Program-made: the position numbers and the translations under genes
From: Thereva unica
Lineage: Eukaryota > Arthropoda > Insecta > Diptera > Therevidae
Assembly: GCA_949987705.1 (NCBI GenBank)
Contig: OX465283.1
Location: forward strand, 49,018,953-49,082,952
Reading direction: 5' to 3'
Length of the DNA stretch: 64,000 bases
The notes under the pieces: generated by a model
What the model was told of the DNA's origin: nothing
Seen by the model: the letters and a program-made list of their open reading frames with translations, nothing else
Databases searched by the model: none
Part shown: piece by piece, positions 46,701 through 50,330 of the stretch
How the letters are laid out: every line of letters begins with the position of its first letter
Position numbering within the stretch: position 1 is the first letter of the stretch

Positions 46701-49161
46701 GGAATATATAAAAGGTATGCGTAGAGGATTGCCCAAAGGTGAGACGCATTTGTTTAGAGCGATAAGAGAGTATATTGTCAGAGCTATCAGATTTGTTTTC
46801 ATCAAGCGCTGCTACACCATATACATAGTTCGAACCCTGCCCATTGGATTGCGGCGAACAGAGAAGTTTGAAAGACTTCCTTAGCTTTACTATCTTGTTG
46901 ATCGTTACCAGCTACCACATTTTTTGCTGCGCGAGATTGCAATAAAGAGTTTACGTTTCAAACTGTAACCAAATGATGATTTGATTTTCATGGCGATGGA
47001 TTCTAAACTAAATGTACCCTCTCGACAAAGTCCTTCACTTTCGGAATGCTTATGTCCTCTTAATTTGGTTAAAGGGGAAATGAACAAACGCAATCCTGTC
47101 TTATGATCCTGGTGACACGGTTAACGTTTGAGTTACCTTTTTTGTTTTGGAAACAAATTTTAGTCACCCTATTTGAAAAACTAGTAATCCTAATTGGACT
47201 TCCTATAATTCCCGATAATTTCCTTAGCTAATTAGACACAAATTGATTTGGGATGTTTGCGTTGACTCGTCAGCGATCGGGTTCATCTGCCTATCAAGTT
47301 AAATGATAGGTTAGCATTAAATAAGATGGGTTCCTTGCAAAGGTGGAACAACCTGGGGGCCTCGGTGGTCTAGAGGTAAGGCGCCTGACTGCTATCCCAG
47401 AGGTCCCGGGTTCGAATCCCGGCCAGCCCCACGGTCCTTCGCCTTTTCCACTTTCCCACCCACATTACTTCCCTTCTTTCTTCTCCTCTCTTTACATTCC
47501 TGATTCCTCCTGTCATAGCCTTCGCTAGTCCTTCCCCGCTCCACCAAGCGCATGTCATCGGTTGGCTGATGAGATTCAACTCGTTTCAGGAGGCATAACA
47601 CTCCAGCGAGTTGTTTCTCTGCAAATGCCCCGATGCCAGAGTCGCGAAATGGTTGGAAGTAGGTGGAATAAAAAAAAAAATATCGCGGCTAGGTTGTGGC
47701 AGCTCCTTCCTACTTCTCTGTCTCTTTCTACTCTCTATCTTCCGGCTAGATTAGATTGTCGAACAGTACAAAGGGGCTTTCCCTAAGCCTCTAGTCTATC
47801 ACATAAAAAAAAGGTACTATCATGCGGCGATCAAGAATTTTAGTAAGATTATTGCATCTGGAAAGAGGTCGGTATCTTTGCCAGAAATACTTGAGATATT
47901 TGAATAAGGTATCGTGAAATCTGATTGGAAGAAAACGATCGGAGACTCGTTCGGAAATATCAAATGCTGAAATATAGGGTGTGTTACGTTTGGACTTCTG
48001 TAGAGAGCAGACGGACATGGTTTCGGATAATAATTTTAAGCTAGAGGTGGTTAAAATCAAAAGACGTACTATTGTATATTTTGTGGCTAGTCTCCTCTTT
48101 TCTAACCATACCCTTAAGCTGCTGATAGATGCATGTGTCCGTGAGGTGGTTCCGAAGTATGCGACGAGTTTTGTTTCTTTCTTTTTTTATGCTCCTTTAA
48201 TCCCTCATAAGACATAGGGCGGATACAGTTGACCTCCAGTGTACCTCCAGCGGACTTTTCACTGACAGGTAATTGCAATCTTGCTTTCCGTCTCGTTTTT
48301 GATACATAACTAAAAAATTGGTTTTCGGTATGTGCTTGTGTGTTGGTATTTGAGGCTATGTCGAATGGAGCAATGCGAAAAAAAGCTGAATGTTGATTGT
48401 TTCGTTCCTCCGGTTCGTGCAAATATGCGCGAGGTGCCATTTAAATACACGAACCATGCCGGACTATTTGTACAAAGGGGGATTCCTAAGCTTCATCGTA
48501 CCACAAAAAAAATCTATTACTTCATGCACCGCCCACACGCTCCTCTAGCTTTATGGGCTGCGCTTAGGAGTACCTTGGCACCTGATATTGACTGAGTTCA
48601 GCATCAGGCTATATGTTAGTTTTTCTTTGTGCGAAAATATTGGTAGCAGCAGATTTTATGATTAATATATTGGTTTATGAATGGCAAGTTTGCAGCGAGG
48701 TTAGGCTGACCGTTGAAAATTCATCTCTGTTAATAATAAAATAAATTTCTGAGGCTGAATAAATTTCCAAGAAGCGATTCATGGTTTGATTGAAAAGCAA
48801 TTGAAGGTTTTACTTGTATTTTTTTCAGCAGTAAAAGTAACATGTACGGTGCTGCGTTGTTATTTGATCTTTTTAGAATTTGCTACATATGAAATGAAAA
48901 CTCACAAAAAGAACAATCCAAGCCGAAAATGTTCAAACTTAACAATTGAAGATAAATACAGTTTCATTATTCTCTTATTTTCTTTCAGGAAATAAAAGCC
49001 TTCTAAAATGGAAAGGTGTTGTATTTTCACCGGATGAAGAGGAAAAAGTAACACCCGGGAACGATTCTAGTTGTGCAGCAACAGATGGAACAAATCCAAC
49101 TCCAGCAACTGAAAGAGATTTCGATTTGCGAGAATTTTCATCAAATCCCGAAGGGTACAAA
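1620..49161 (+). CDS. PTPN13: PTPN13-like multi-PDZ protein, internal 12 exons
   Basis: Twelve exons (1620-1708, 1875-2427, 8090-8395, 8473-8643, 8815-9027, 33582-33790, 33859-34059, 34125-34456, 34525-34700, 34760-34999, 39079-39357, 48989-49161) have AG/GT borders and matching phases at all eleven junctions. They give 980 codons without a stop. In order they encode a half PDZ, a hydrophilic linker, two full PDZ domains and a second acidic linker. PDZ domains bind C-terminal peptides of membrane and cytoskeletal partners. The pair of PDZs resembles consecutive PDZs of PTPN13: the first has a GLGLS loop and ends in VILFVCRP, the second has SLGF and GRIKPGDKIVAVND. In that family a FERM domain lies upstream and a tyrosine phosphatase domain downstream, and both would be outside the window. 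Another multi-PDZ scaffold is possible. The exon chain is well supported; the family name is inferred from remembered family features. Confidence 0.8.
1875..2427 (+). CDS. PTPN13: Exon 2: end of PDZ strand plus hydrophilic linker
   Basis: The acceptor is TTTTTCCTTCAG, phase 0. The exon opens with ILLRFVRRLESF, which fits the last PDZ strand, so exons 1 and 2 share one domain. About 170 residues of charged, Asn/Ser/Asp-rich sequence follow with no recognisable domain, probably disordered. The donor is TCTG|GTAAGG, phase 1, and matches the phase of exon 3. Without splicing the frame runs to a stop at 2472. Confidence 0.75.
2908..3360 (+). mobile_element. tRNA-derived SINE, copy 1
   Basis: The 5' end has a tRNA-like core with an A box (GTCTAGAGGTAAGGC) and a B box (GGTTCGAATCC) flanked by a CCGGG/CCCGG stem. 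A body of about 370 bases and a short CACATAAAA-type A tail follow. A second full copy of nearly the same length is at 47356-47812 in the same orientation. The core has a poor anticodon stem and only a partly paired acceptor stem, so it is not a working tRNA gene. The parent tRNA is unclear. Confidence 0.85.
3540..3665 (+). repeat. Dispersed repeat, partner at 50197-50330
   Basis: GAGTAAAAATAAA, then CCGTTTGGCTTTTTAAGGGG, then GAGCACATA...GGCC recur in the same order and spacing at 50197-50330. The two copies are diverged and have no open frame. Probably a non-autonomous element of unknown class. Confidence 0.55.
3666..6548. other. AT-rich intron, no gene seen
   Basis: This intron stretch contains many A/T runs. 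The only coding-like trace is a broken frame at about 4555-4710, listed separately. No terminal repeats stood out. Confidence 0.5.
4555..4960 (+). pseudogene. Degraded Cys-containing ORF
   Basis: A frame from about 4557 reads KSKDCLNKCVLKCSQKITDY and continues about 30 more codons to a stop; protein-like patches follow in shifted frames to about 4960. The paired cysteines followed by a charged helix look like the N-terminal part of a multicopy insect protein, perhaps transposon-encoded. I cannot name the family. Stops and shifts mark it as dead. Confidence 0.3.
6550..7600 (+). repeat. Diverged minisatellite, about 8 units
   Basis: A unit built around TTTCATTTGATACCCATGTC, GTTGTGAAGAAAATGGTAAT and a GAGATGGCCGCCATGGATCT-type segment recurs starting near 6669, 6761, 6901, 7037, 7149, 7275, 7385 and 7500. 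Spacing varies from about 92 to 140 because units have internal deletions, and the one near 7275 is truncated. Short open frames across it are a by-product of the repeat. Confidence 0.8.
7601..7725 (+). repeat. Unique tail next to the minisatellite
   Basis: The array runs into a non-repeated tail containing GACAAACAGACAGACAAGAA and GCGAGTTAATAAAA. A GACAGACAG-type string before an AATAAAA motif is a common ending of arthropod dispersed repeats, so the array may be the internal repeat of a transposon. The class is unknown. Confidence 0.35.
8090..8395 (+). CDS. PTPN13: Exon 3: linker
   Basis: The acceptor TTTTCCTTTAG is followed by GAAATTTATATACTGAC, with phase 1 carried over from exon 2. It encodes about 102 polar residues (NLYTDKNGEPYQ... 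to ...NVEKDIAPN) rich in Asp, Asn, Gln and His, with no domain I recognise. The donor is ACT|GTACGT, phase 1. The intron after it is only 77 nt. Confidence 0.72.
8473..8643 (+). CDS. PTPN13: Exon 4: linker
   Basis: The acceptor is TATCTGTTGCAG, phase 1, and the donor is CAAG|GTACGA, phase 1. It encodes a Gln/Ser/Thr-rich linker (QAENTIRTMDRMEY... to ...STFKINQ). The 171-nt intron that follows is open in the same frame, so retaining it would not break the protein. Confidence 0.72.
8815..9027 (+). CDS. PTPN13: Exon 5: linker before the PDZ pair
   Basis: The acceptor is GTGACTTTGCAG, phase 1. It encodes about 71 residues from DKPDIQLKLPLTRSNF to AYNFITK, Pro/Met/His-rich in its second half. The donor AAAG|GTTTGA is weak, but phase 1 fits exon 6 and the join gives K-D-C-T-F-S-V, which is the expected start of a PDZ. 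If the donor is skipped the frame ends at 9050. The intron that follows is 24,554 nt. Confidence 0.66.
9415..11187. mobile_element. Non-autonomous element with GTC(C/T)ATTAAT terminal repeats
   Basis: The left end reads GGGTTGTCTATTAATGACGT, and the right end is the complement of GGAGTCGTCCATTAATTACG. Both are followed inward by 'deoxy-C/T-rich' segments containing CTCACGTGAGATTT-like motifs. The interior has no transposase frame and carries a small hairpin at 10320-10383 and the inverted partner of the 300-395 repeat. Single ends of the same family lie at about 24932 and 52126-52230. Pairing these two ends as one 1.8-kb element is an inference. Confidence 0.5.
11297..11845. mobile_element. 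Foldback element with GC-rich internal repeats
   Basis: Inverted ends pair TTACCCGATTAAAAAT (about 11317) with ATTTTTAATCGGGTA (about 11808), and the pairing continues outward through GTCGCAATGG and CCATTGTCGC. Inside are two repeat blocks: about five copies of a 20-nt CTCCCGCCACAGGTACGCAC type unit at 11427-11553, and repeats of GCTAGCTGCGGGCTAGTGC type at 11685-11800. A short fragment of the second block recurs inverted at 29921-29975. Confidence 0.65.
11846..13940. other. Intron stretch, no gene recognised
   Basis: Short frames only. A minus-strand frame at about 12514-12744, with a protein-like trace continuing to about 12375 beyond a stop, may be an old pseudogene of unknown origin. At 13440-13930 two loosely similar segments contain ATTCAAGGTCAAAG and ATTCAGGGTCAAAG. 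Confidence 0.4.
13941..14690 (-). pseudogene. Pogo/Tigger-type transposase remnant
   Basis: The minus strand reads LFFRMIPDKTMTFKGEKWFG near 14560 and PPNTPSVPQPMDQ near 14190-14232, then fragments to about 13960. These are conserved blocks of the DDE domain of pogo/Tigger transposases (DDE_1, related to CENPB/TIGD). Several shifts and stops break it and no terminal repeats are clear, so it is a fossil. Confidence 0.7.
14740..15190. other. Possible MITE debris
   Basis: It contains CAACGTCACAGACGCGCAAA and, from 14990, GGCCGCTTTACACGAGGCAG, which looks like one end of a short element. I found no matching inverted end, so no boundary can be given. Confidence 0.25.
15300..15970 (-). pseudogene. 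Ty3/gypsy integrase remnant
   Basis: On the minus strand, in several frames, EWCHNCTIC (second half of the HHCC zinc finger) appears near 15920, followed by an integrase-core-like stretch with FEKIAIDMAG near 15840. A C-terminal segment with MKTRYDLTANGAF follows near 15560. The order fits the integrase of a Ty3/gypsy retrotransposon. No LTR, primer site or intact frame is visible. Confidence 0.6.
15971..17862. other. Intron stretch, nothing recognised
   Basis: AT-rich, with a T run near 16998-17009. I see no coding, repeat or RNA signal that I can support. Confidence 0.4.
17871..19016. mobile_element. hAT-type non-autonomous element
   Basis: Ends TAGAGATGCGCC and GGCGCATCTTTA are inverted with one mismatch. 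They are flanked by ATAAATAC (17863-17870) and ATAAATGC (19017-19024), an 8-bp duplication with one change, as hAT elements make. Sub-terminal regions on both sides are rich in CGAATATTCGG motifs. The interior has no recognisable transposase. The longest frame (18453-18872) is of unknown meaning. Confidence 0.72.
19180..19250. repeat. CGACGTTTCGACCGTC motif region
   Basis: AAAAGCGACGTTTCGACCGT is followed by GGTCATTCTCAAGC. It has the look of a dispersed repeat end, but I see only one copy here. Confidence 0.2.
19830..20085. mobile_element. MITE with CTGGGGC/GCCCCTG ends
   Basis: GGGTTCGTGTATGGCGAA at the left pairs with the reverse complement of TTCGACATACACGAACTGG at the right. Inside, GCGTAAGTCGAAA recurs in inverted order, giving a partly palindromic element of about 256 bp. 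The flanks do not show a convincing target duplication. Confidence 0.6.
20571..22950 (-). pseudogene. Non-LTR retrotransposon (LINE), decayed
   Basis: Reading on the minus strand: end of the endonuclease (PPWFNNELKHLKH near 22840), RT core SGVPQGSHLGPLLF near 21640, IYADD near 21540, then the thumb/C-terminal part with SLVRPLLEYASQVWSP near 21170. A 3' tail ends in an A run around 20571-20580. The SLVRPLLEYA type fits CR1/Jockey-group LINEs; I cannot place the clade. Frameshifts and stops make it inactive, and a Tc1-type MITE interrupts it at 22551-22783. Confidence 0.8.
22551..22783. mobile_element. Tc1/mariner-type MITE inside the LINE
   Basis: Perfect 27-bp inverted ends start CAGTGAGTCACAAAAGTAAG, and TA flanks both sides (22549-22550 and 22784-22785). 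That is the target choice of Tc1/mariner. At 233 bp it has no coding capacity. LINE coding sequence continues on either side, so the LINE is older. Confidence 0.88.
23180..24434. other. Intron stretch, nothing recognised
   Basis: AT-rich and non-coding as far as I can see. No inverted or tandem repeat stood out. Confidence 0.4.
24432..24690 (-). pseudogene. LINE 3' end fragment
   Basis: The minus strand reads QALDWNSQITRRAGRPRTTR, then LLAEAATVGKSWTVLR and CPMSHEGLKGNK. This is the conserved C-terminal tail (GRP-x-T-x-RR, then K-W-x2-V-x-A-L) of a broad group of arthropod LINEs. A related 3' end is at 48188-48300 in the same orientation. Confidence 0.7.
24932..25030. repeat. Single end of the GTCCATTAAT repeat family
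   Basis: GGGGTCGTCCATTAATTTCG, then a G-rich block and AATCTCACCAAATCCTACGT, matches the ends at 9415-11187 and 52126-52230. No second end is nearby, so it is solitary or truncated. Confidence 0.5.
25490..25720. repeat. T/A-rich low-complexity tract
   Basis: Long runs of T with TTATTATT and AATTTAAATTT patches, ending in repeated AAATAAAT units at about 25707-25730 next to a LINE 3' end on the minus strand. It may include that LINE's tail. Confidence 0.6.
25725..25975 (-). pseudogene. LINE C-terminal fragment
   Basis: A minus-strand frame of about 85 codons includes GHRRDVATLSILYRYY, the RR-x-VA-x-LS-x-LY-x-YY motif found near the C-terminus of many arthropod LINE polymerases. The fragment is 5' truncated, and its 3' side adjoins the AAATAAAT repeats at about 25707-25730. 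Confidence 0.65.
26174..26405. mobile_element. Decayed MITE
   Basis: GGCCAGTTTCACACGGGCCA at the left resembles the reverse complement of the right end (AGTTTCACATGGGTCAAC), and both ends carry CAACAAAAAT further inside. The left end recurs alone at 54061-54130. No duplication was found. Confidence 0.5.
26502..26602. repeat. 3' fragment of the CAGGGGCGGCGC hAT family
   Basis: CCATTGTCC, ATCAGCT, GGGGCGCAATA and GCGCCG blocks match, in order, the last ~90 bases of the element at 36092-36918. The other end is missing. Confidence 0.5.
27131..27312. repeat. Short foldback repeat, related copy at window end
   Basis: CCACGTAGCCCCCTATTTTA and TGTGAGATTGAGTGA near 27131 pair imperfectly with CACTCGAACTCACAAACAGG and GATAGGAGGGCTGTGG near 27245-27283. 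The reverse complement of 27205-27312 is also found at 63908-64000. Confidence 0.55.
27284..27500 (+). pseudogene. LINE C-terminal fragment
   Basis: The plus strand, in one frame, reads RLWNNLPQSVFPKSHNAQE, the R-LWN-LP-x-VF-P motif that sits near the C-terminus of many LINE polymerases. Frames shift soon afterwards. It lies beside the foldback at 27131-27312. Confidence 0.55.
27501..29920. other. Intron stretch, no gene recognised
   Basis: Short frames without recognisable motifs. A frame at 29114-29437 (about 107 codons) has no match I can name. Confidence 0.4.
29921..29975 (-). repeat. Fragment of the foldback at 11297-11845
   Basis: GCAGCTGGTACGCACTAGCC and the following bases are the inverted form of the CTAGCTGCGGGCTAGTGC-type repeats near 11700-11800. 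Confidence 0.5.
30509..31095. mobile_element. TTA-duplicating MITE (GGGGCCC type)
   Basis: Inverted ends start TGGGGCCCATCCACGGGCCA and match over about 45 bases. TTA flanks both sides (30506-30508, 31096-31098). The interior is AT-rich with no coding sequence. TTA duplications with short GC-rich ends suggest the PIF/Harbinger or a related superfamily; this assignment is inferred. Confidence 0.82.
31100..31560 (-). pseudogene. Possible LINE C-terminal fragment
   Basis: On the minus strand, AECVIGGMIPLDNLATEWNR resembles the VLAG-x-PI-x-LLA-E motif downstream of the polymerase in R1-type LINEs. The rest does not align in my reading. Low certainty. Confidence 0.3.
31740..32430 (-). pseudogene. 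LINE reverse transcriptase fragment
   Basis: The minus strand reads QRGFETIER...SDDWKLKINF-like pieces near 32200, LANRAFY-like pieces near 32000, then ALVRPILTYGCPVWFN near 31900. This is the order of RT motifs after the YADD box in Jockey/I-type LINEs. It is fragmented by shifts and stops. Confidence 0.65.
32725..32879. mobile_element. TTA-duplicating MITE, 155 bp
   Basis: AGGCCCCCATACACG and its exact inverse bound the element. The pairing continues through CAAATTGGATGTACATC on both sides. TTA duplications are at 32722-32724 and 32880-32882. It is nearly a foldback and has no coding capacity. Confidence 0.85.
33062..33103. repeat. Perfect 16-bp hairpin
   Basis: GTATTTGACGATATAC, a 10-nt spacer, then its exact complement. 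It lies about 480 bp before exon 6 in an otherwise plain stretch. No duplication flanks it that I can see. Confidence 0.8.
33104..33581. other. End of the long intron
   Basis: AT-rich, with no repeat or frame of note. The final bases give the branch and pyrimidine region for exon 6. Confidence 0.45.
33582..33790 (+). CDS. PTPN13: Exon 6: PDZ domain, first two thirds
   Basis: The acceptor is TCTCATTACAG, phase 1, and the donor is TAT|GTACGA, phase 0. It encodes TFSVQINKGPRGLGLSISGG, whose GLGLS is the carboxylate-binding loop. Next come LIRIKRLFPHQAA and KLQPGDIILEANGVPLTGL, the GD turn and the strand before helix 2. The domain is completed by exon 7. Confidence 0.85.
33859..34059 (+). CDS. 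PTPN13: Exon 7: end of PDZ domain and Pro-rich linker
   Basis: The acceptor is TTCAATTTTAG, phase 0. EALEVLRTMPSEVILFVCRP supplies the second PDZ helix and last strand. A Pro/Gln-rich linker follows (LSPPAEPPKPPQRTQQQ), a possible SH3-type ligand. The donor is GGT|GTATGT, phase 0. The intron before it is 68 nt. Confidence 0.83.
34125..34456 (+). CDS. PTPN13: Exon 8: complete second PDZ domain
   Basis: The acceptor is ATTATTTTCAG, phase 0. One exon carries a whole PDZ: EFEIIMVKQQ, SLGF binding loop, GHYVRALVREPATTDGRIKP, GDKIVAVND, then helix MTHEQAVIFLRQAS and strand VKLRLYRDE. The donor is TTAAG|GTAGGA, phase 2. The order of this domain after exon 6/7 is the main reason for the PTPN13 call. 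Confidence 0.87.
34525..34700 (+). CDS. PTPN13: Exon 9: post-PDZ linker
   Basis: The acceptor is AATACCCGTTTAG, phase 2. The join creates LRPEAINLLSDLAYKK, probably a short helix, followed by a Ser/Thr/Asn-rich stretch with a basic patch (SPRRLKRGNK). The donor is AAAA|GTAAGA, phase 1. The intron after it is only 59 nt. Confidence 0.8.
34760..34999 (+). CDS. PTPN13: Exon 10: Ser/Thr/Asp-rich linker
   Basis: The acceptor is CTTACATACAG, phase 1. It encodes SSNTTQYLVGSQTTSV followed by an acidic Ser/Thr-rich stretch (DASDTDTLNTPDTDRPN), probably disordered and open to phosphorylation. The donor is TTTTCAG|GTGATG, phase 1. If splicing fails, the frame reads GDEM and stops at 35011-35013, so a shorter end is possible. 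Confidence 0.78.
35128..35190 (+). repeat. Direct repeat, left copy
   Basis: The segment CCATTAGAAATTTATTTTAA and its flanks recur at 38283-38345 with few differences over about 55-60 bases. The two copies bracket the LINE, hAT and DDE-transposase cluster. Confidence 0.7.
35210..35690 (-). pseudogene. RTE-like LINE 3' end
   Basis: A minus-strand frame reads DTFERKILRIIFGGVCENG, RYNHELYQLHRGRDIVK and LSRLRWVAHVQRLDD, the conserved C-terminal block of RTE-type and related LINE polymerases. The preceding IKPVLM-like stretch is in another frame. The 3' end near 35210 reads into an A run on the minus strand. A second copy of the same kind begins immediately 5' of it. Confidence 0.75.
35691..37560 (-). 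pseudogene. RTE-like LINE, RT to C-terminus, interrupted
   Basis: RT motifs GLKQGDGQAPMLFNLCLD (near 37380) and AGYADDENC (near 37265) are followed by IRVYKTIIRTV (near 36940). A hAT element then interrupts, and the C-terminal block resumes (YGPINEDNAWTIRYNHELYD near 36030). The frame is continuous across the hAT site when the element and one duplication are ignored. Stops and shifts elsewhere mean it is inactive. Confidence 0.78.
36092..36918. mobile_element. hAT-type element, composite, inside an RTE LINE
   Basis: The left end CAGGGGCGGCGCTTTCATAG and the right end AAACGCCGGCCCTG are flanked by identical 8-bp ACTGTACG (36084-36091, 36919-36926). A second left end, again CAGGGGCGGCGCTTTCATA, lies inside at about 36701, so two related copies are fused or nested. 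Pieces of the same family are at 26502-26602 and 40032-40118. No transposase is present. Confidence 0.85.
37561..37970 (-). pseudogene. DDE transposase remnant (Tc1/mariner-like)
   Basis: The minus strand reads EWPPRSPDLTASDFFLWEY near 37720, the motif around the second catalytic Asp of a Tc1/mariner-like transposase group common in insects. Upstream frames to about 37960 contain related but shifted sequence (FYIQQVGASGN). No terminal repeats were found. Confidence 0.65.
38283..38345 (+). repeat. Direct repeat, right copy
   Basis: Diverged copy of 35128-35190, in the same orientation, immediately after the transposon cluster. It is far longer than a target duplication, so it more likely comes from a segmental duplication or the ends of an older element. 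Confidence 0.7.
39079..39357 (+). CDS. PTPN13: Exon 11: acidic linker
   Basis: The acceptor is AATTTATTGCAG, phase 1, and the donor is GACG|GTAAGT, a full consensus, phase 1. It encodes PTNAYELNNLDNDALDAPRY through YKNPMYQSAHVQVTLNDV. It is acidic and Asn-rich, with no domain recognised. It is isolated between introns of 4.1 and 9.6 kb. Confidence 0.75.
39870..41210 (-). pseudogene. LINE with endonuclease and start of RT, decayed
   Basis: The minus strand reads GIGCDANAHHSIWGSTD near 41100 (apurinic endonuclease core), DLTFTSGLFSDRIENW near 40920, FFNGMGLLKKEDGSY near 40450, and TVERLLYLHIRYRLE near 40190, the start of the RT fingers. Order and motifs fit a Jockey/I-group LINE. A fragment of the CAGGGGCGGCGC hAT family lies within it at 40032-40118. 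Confidence 0.75.
40032..40118. repeat. hAT-family fragment inside the LINE
   Basis: TAGGGGCGGCGCCTTCATAG, then TGGTGCACTTGCACCGGGCG and CTCCCGTGCCTTCAT match the first part of 36092-36918. The 3' end is missing. Confidence 0.6.
41679..42119. mobile_element. TTA-duplicating MITE (CCCGGCC type)
   Basis: The left end CCCGGCCATTATACGAGTCA and the inverse of the right end (TGACCCGTGTAATGGCCGGG) match with few differences, and the pairing continues through AGTTCT/AGAACT. TTA lies on both sides. A partial repeat of the right end follows (ACCCGTGTTATGGCCGGGTT at 42126-42145). The interior has two tandem TTAATTGAGTT(A/G)ATTGT segments and several TTGACATTTCATTTC copies. Confidence 0.75.
42650..43090 (+). 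repeat. Minisatellite, about three units
   Basis: AGTAAATTTGATGACGAA-type segments start near 42775, 42910 and 43022. Each is followed by CCGCCATCTTGATGACTCCC or a variant, then a TTGTTGAATCCTC-type segment and a T run. Unit lengths are about 113-135. A short CTGATAACTCTCT tandem precedes it at 42660-42700. Confidence 0.75.
43760..43820. repeat. ATGTACATAC simple repeat
   Basis: Alternating TATGTATGTACAT and ACATACATACATATGTATGT units form a partly self-complementary microsatellite just before a foldback element. Confidence 0.7.
43859..44409. mobile_element. Foldback element, about 550 bp
   Basis: TACATGAAAG-AAAATTCT-TGAAA near 43878 is inverted at 44389, and the match runs on to TTTACTGGT on both sides. 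A second inner pair, GGGACCAAGCCC near 44047 and GGGTTTGGTCCC near 44250, continues the fold. No transposase and no clear target duplication. Confidence 0.7.
44925..46200 (+). pseudogene. LINE reverse transcriptase, interrupted
   Basis: The plus strand reads GAPQGSILSPALFLIFIND near 45010 and LHSFADDGTL near 45085 (RT blocks with an FADD box), then DLRWNNHIFQIAKTS near 45510 and KRCKFLPG near 45580. A 504-bp element interrupts, and coding-like sequence resumes at 46105. Several shifts and stops. Jockey/I-type group is likely. Confidence 0.7.
45601..46104. mobile_element. Long-TIR element with 15-G run
   Basis: The ends TAGTCCATTCAAAACG and their exact inverse are flanked by ACA on both sides (45598-45600, 46105-46107). 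Inverted similarity continues for about 75 bases through GTGTTCCAAAATAACACCGT. The left arm has a run of 15 Gs (45616-45630) where the right arm has CCATAACGCGCG. No coding capacity. Confidence 0.8.
46280..46560 (-). pseudogene. LINE RT fragment, opposite orientation
   Basis: The minus strand gives, across shifted frames, pieces of the same RT block as the plus-strand LINE nearby: ILSPALCLM near 46420 and NPLHIFADNDTM near 46370, with a RLWHVDLAFN-like stretch near 46540. It is probably a second, inverted copy of a related LINE. Confidence 0.5.
46561..47355. other. Intron stretch, nothing recognised
   Basis: Short frames only, including one at 46660-46884 without any motif I know. Confidence 0.4.
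47356..47812 (+). mobile_element. tRNA-derived SINE, copy 2
   Basis: Same structure as the copy at 2908-3360: A box GTCTAGAGGTAAGGC, B box GGTTCGAATCC, a body with CGCGAAATGGTT and ATCGCGGCTAGGTTGTG, then a 3' segment CTTTCCCTAAGCCTCTAGTC and an A tail. The two copies differ by scattered changes and small indels. It is in the same orientation as the host gene. Confidence 0.87.
48188..48300 (-). pseudogene. LINE 3' end fragment
   Basis: The minus strand reads RPMSYEGLKEHK, close to the CPMSHEGLKGNK ending at 24432. The DNA around CCTTTAATCCCTCAT-AGACATAGGG also matches that site. Only about the last 100 bases of the element are present. Confidence 0.55.
48989..49161 (+). CDS. PTPN13: Exon 12: last exon seen in the window
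   Basis: The acceptor is TTTTCTTTCAG, phase 1, and the donor is AAA|GTAAGT, phase 0. It encodes NKSLLKWKGVVFSPDEEE and an acidic Ser/Thr-rich tail ending SSNPEGYK. No phosphatase-like exon follows before 64000, so the gene continues through an intron of at least 14.8 kb or has another end I cannot see. Confidence 0.74.
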
Positions 49162-50196
49162 GTAAGTATTTCCATTGTCGTCATATTTCTTTACCTTTAC
49201 GAGTGCAGGTACTTTCACCTAAACGACTTTTCATAGCACTAAATTCAGCAATAACATTCCTTCCAATAGAATGTTCCACCATCCAGCACCGAGGGGTGAT
49301 CGGCTGTAACGACCAAGGACCCGCTGGCCTCATGCAAATTCTCCTCAAGAGCGTTAAGAAATTTAAAGTTTCGTTCATTTTGCACTTTTGAAACTGATTA
49401 GTTCTGTTCAAAGTTAAATTAACCCTTTACAGAACTTATAATTACACAGAATTTTAAGATTACTCGGAGGGTGGGGGTCTGCAATTGTTTGCTTAATTCC
49501 CGTCCCCATCGTCGAGTTTTATTCTTCCCCTTTATCATTAGAATTCAGAAATTCCAATTTAAGCCTTCCGTAAGGCGGTCGTTTACTTTTGTGGGGAAAC
49601 AACCCCCCATCTAAAAAAACGCCCCACAACATTTTTAGGGGGTGTGGATTTTTCCAATTCAAAATGCAAATAAGTTTTGTGTACAGATTAATAATTAGCT
49701 TGCGGAGTCTTTGATGTTTACGGAGTTAAGGCGTCAATCGATAAATGATTTAGGGGCTGCAGGTTAATGGGGAATTCTCTTAAAGGCAGCTTTTGTTGTG
49801 CGATTGGCGATTTAATTAATTAGTTTTTGTTTTGCTCGTTAGTTAAGTACTTTCTCTGGTTTGCCTTGCGTTTTGAACAGCTGCGAAAGTAATTGCTTTC
49901 GATTCTTTCACGGTGAATTAAGATTTAATTTTAAGTGAGATTTTAACCGAAATATTGAGCAAGATTTATTTTTCTTTCCTGTAGATTGATTGATATCATT
50001 TTGTTTAGAACTTTTTAGTAAAATAAAGAGGGCCCGTGATGAAGGCCAACGAAACCAATTAAAATTTGAAAATTTAAATTAAAATAAAACGTTAGTAATA
50101 TAATTGATGAAACGGAGCTAGATAGTAGTGTTTTCTTGAAGAAATTTACAAACAAAAATCTCGATAGCTACATTATATACAATACTGGCGCAGGTG
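49162..50196. other. Intron stretch after exon 12
   Basis: No exon or transposon coding part seen. A C/A-rich patch with CCCCCCATCTAAAAAAACGC lies at 49606-49625. Confidence 0.4.
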
Positions 50197-50330
50197 CCTG
50201 AGTAAAAATAAAATATGGGGTTACAGCGGGCGAACACCGGCTGCTTGGCTTTTTAAGGGGATAAAATAGTCATCGAAGTTTTAACCATTTTTACACATAG
50301 AGCACATACGGCCAAATTTGACCAAAAAAT
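50197..50330 (+). repeat. Dispersed repeat, partner of 3540-3665
   Basis: GAGTAAAAATAAA, GCTGCTTGGCTTTTTAAGGG and GAGCACATACGGCCAAATTT match the earlier copy in order, with an insertion of about 15 bases near the start. Confidence 0.55.
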
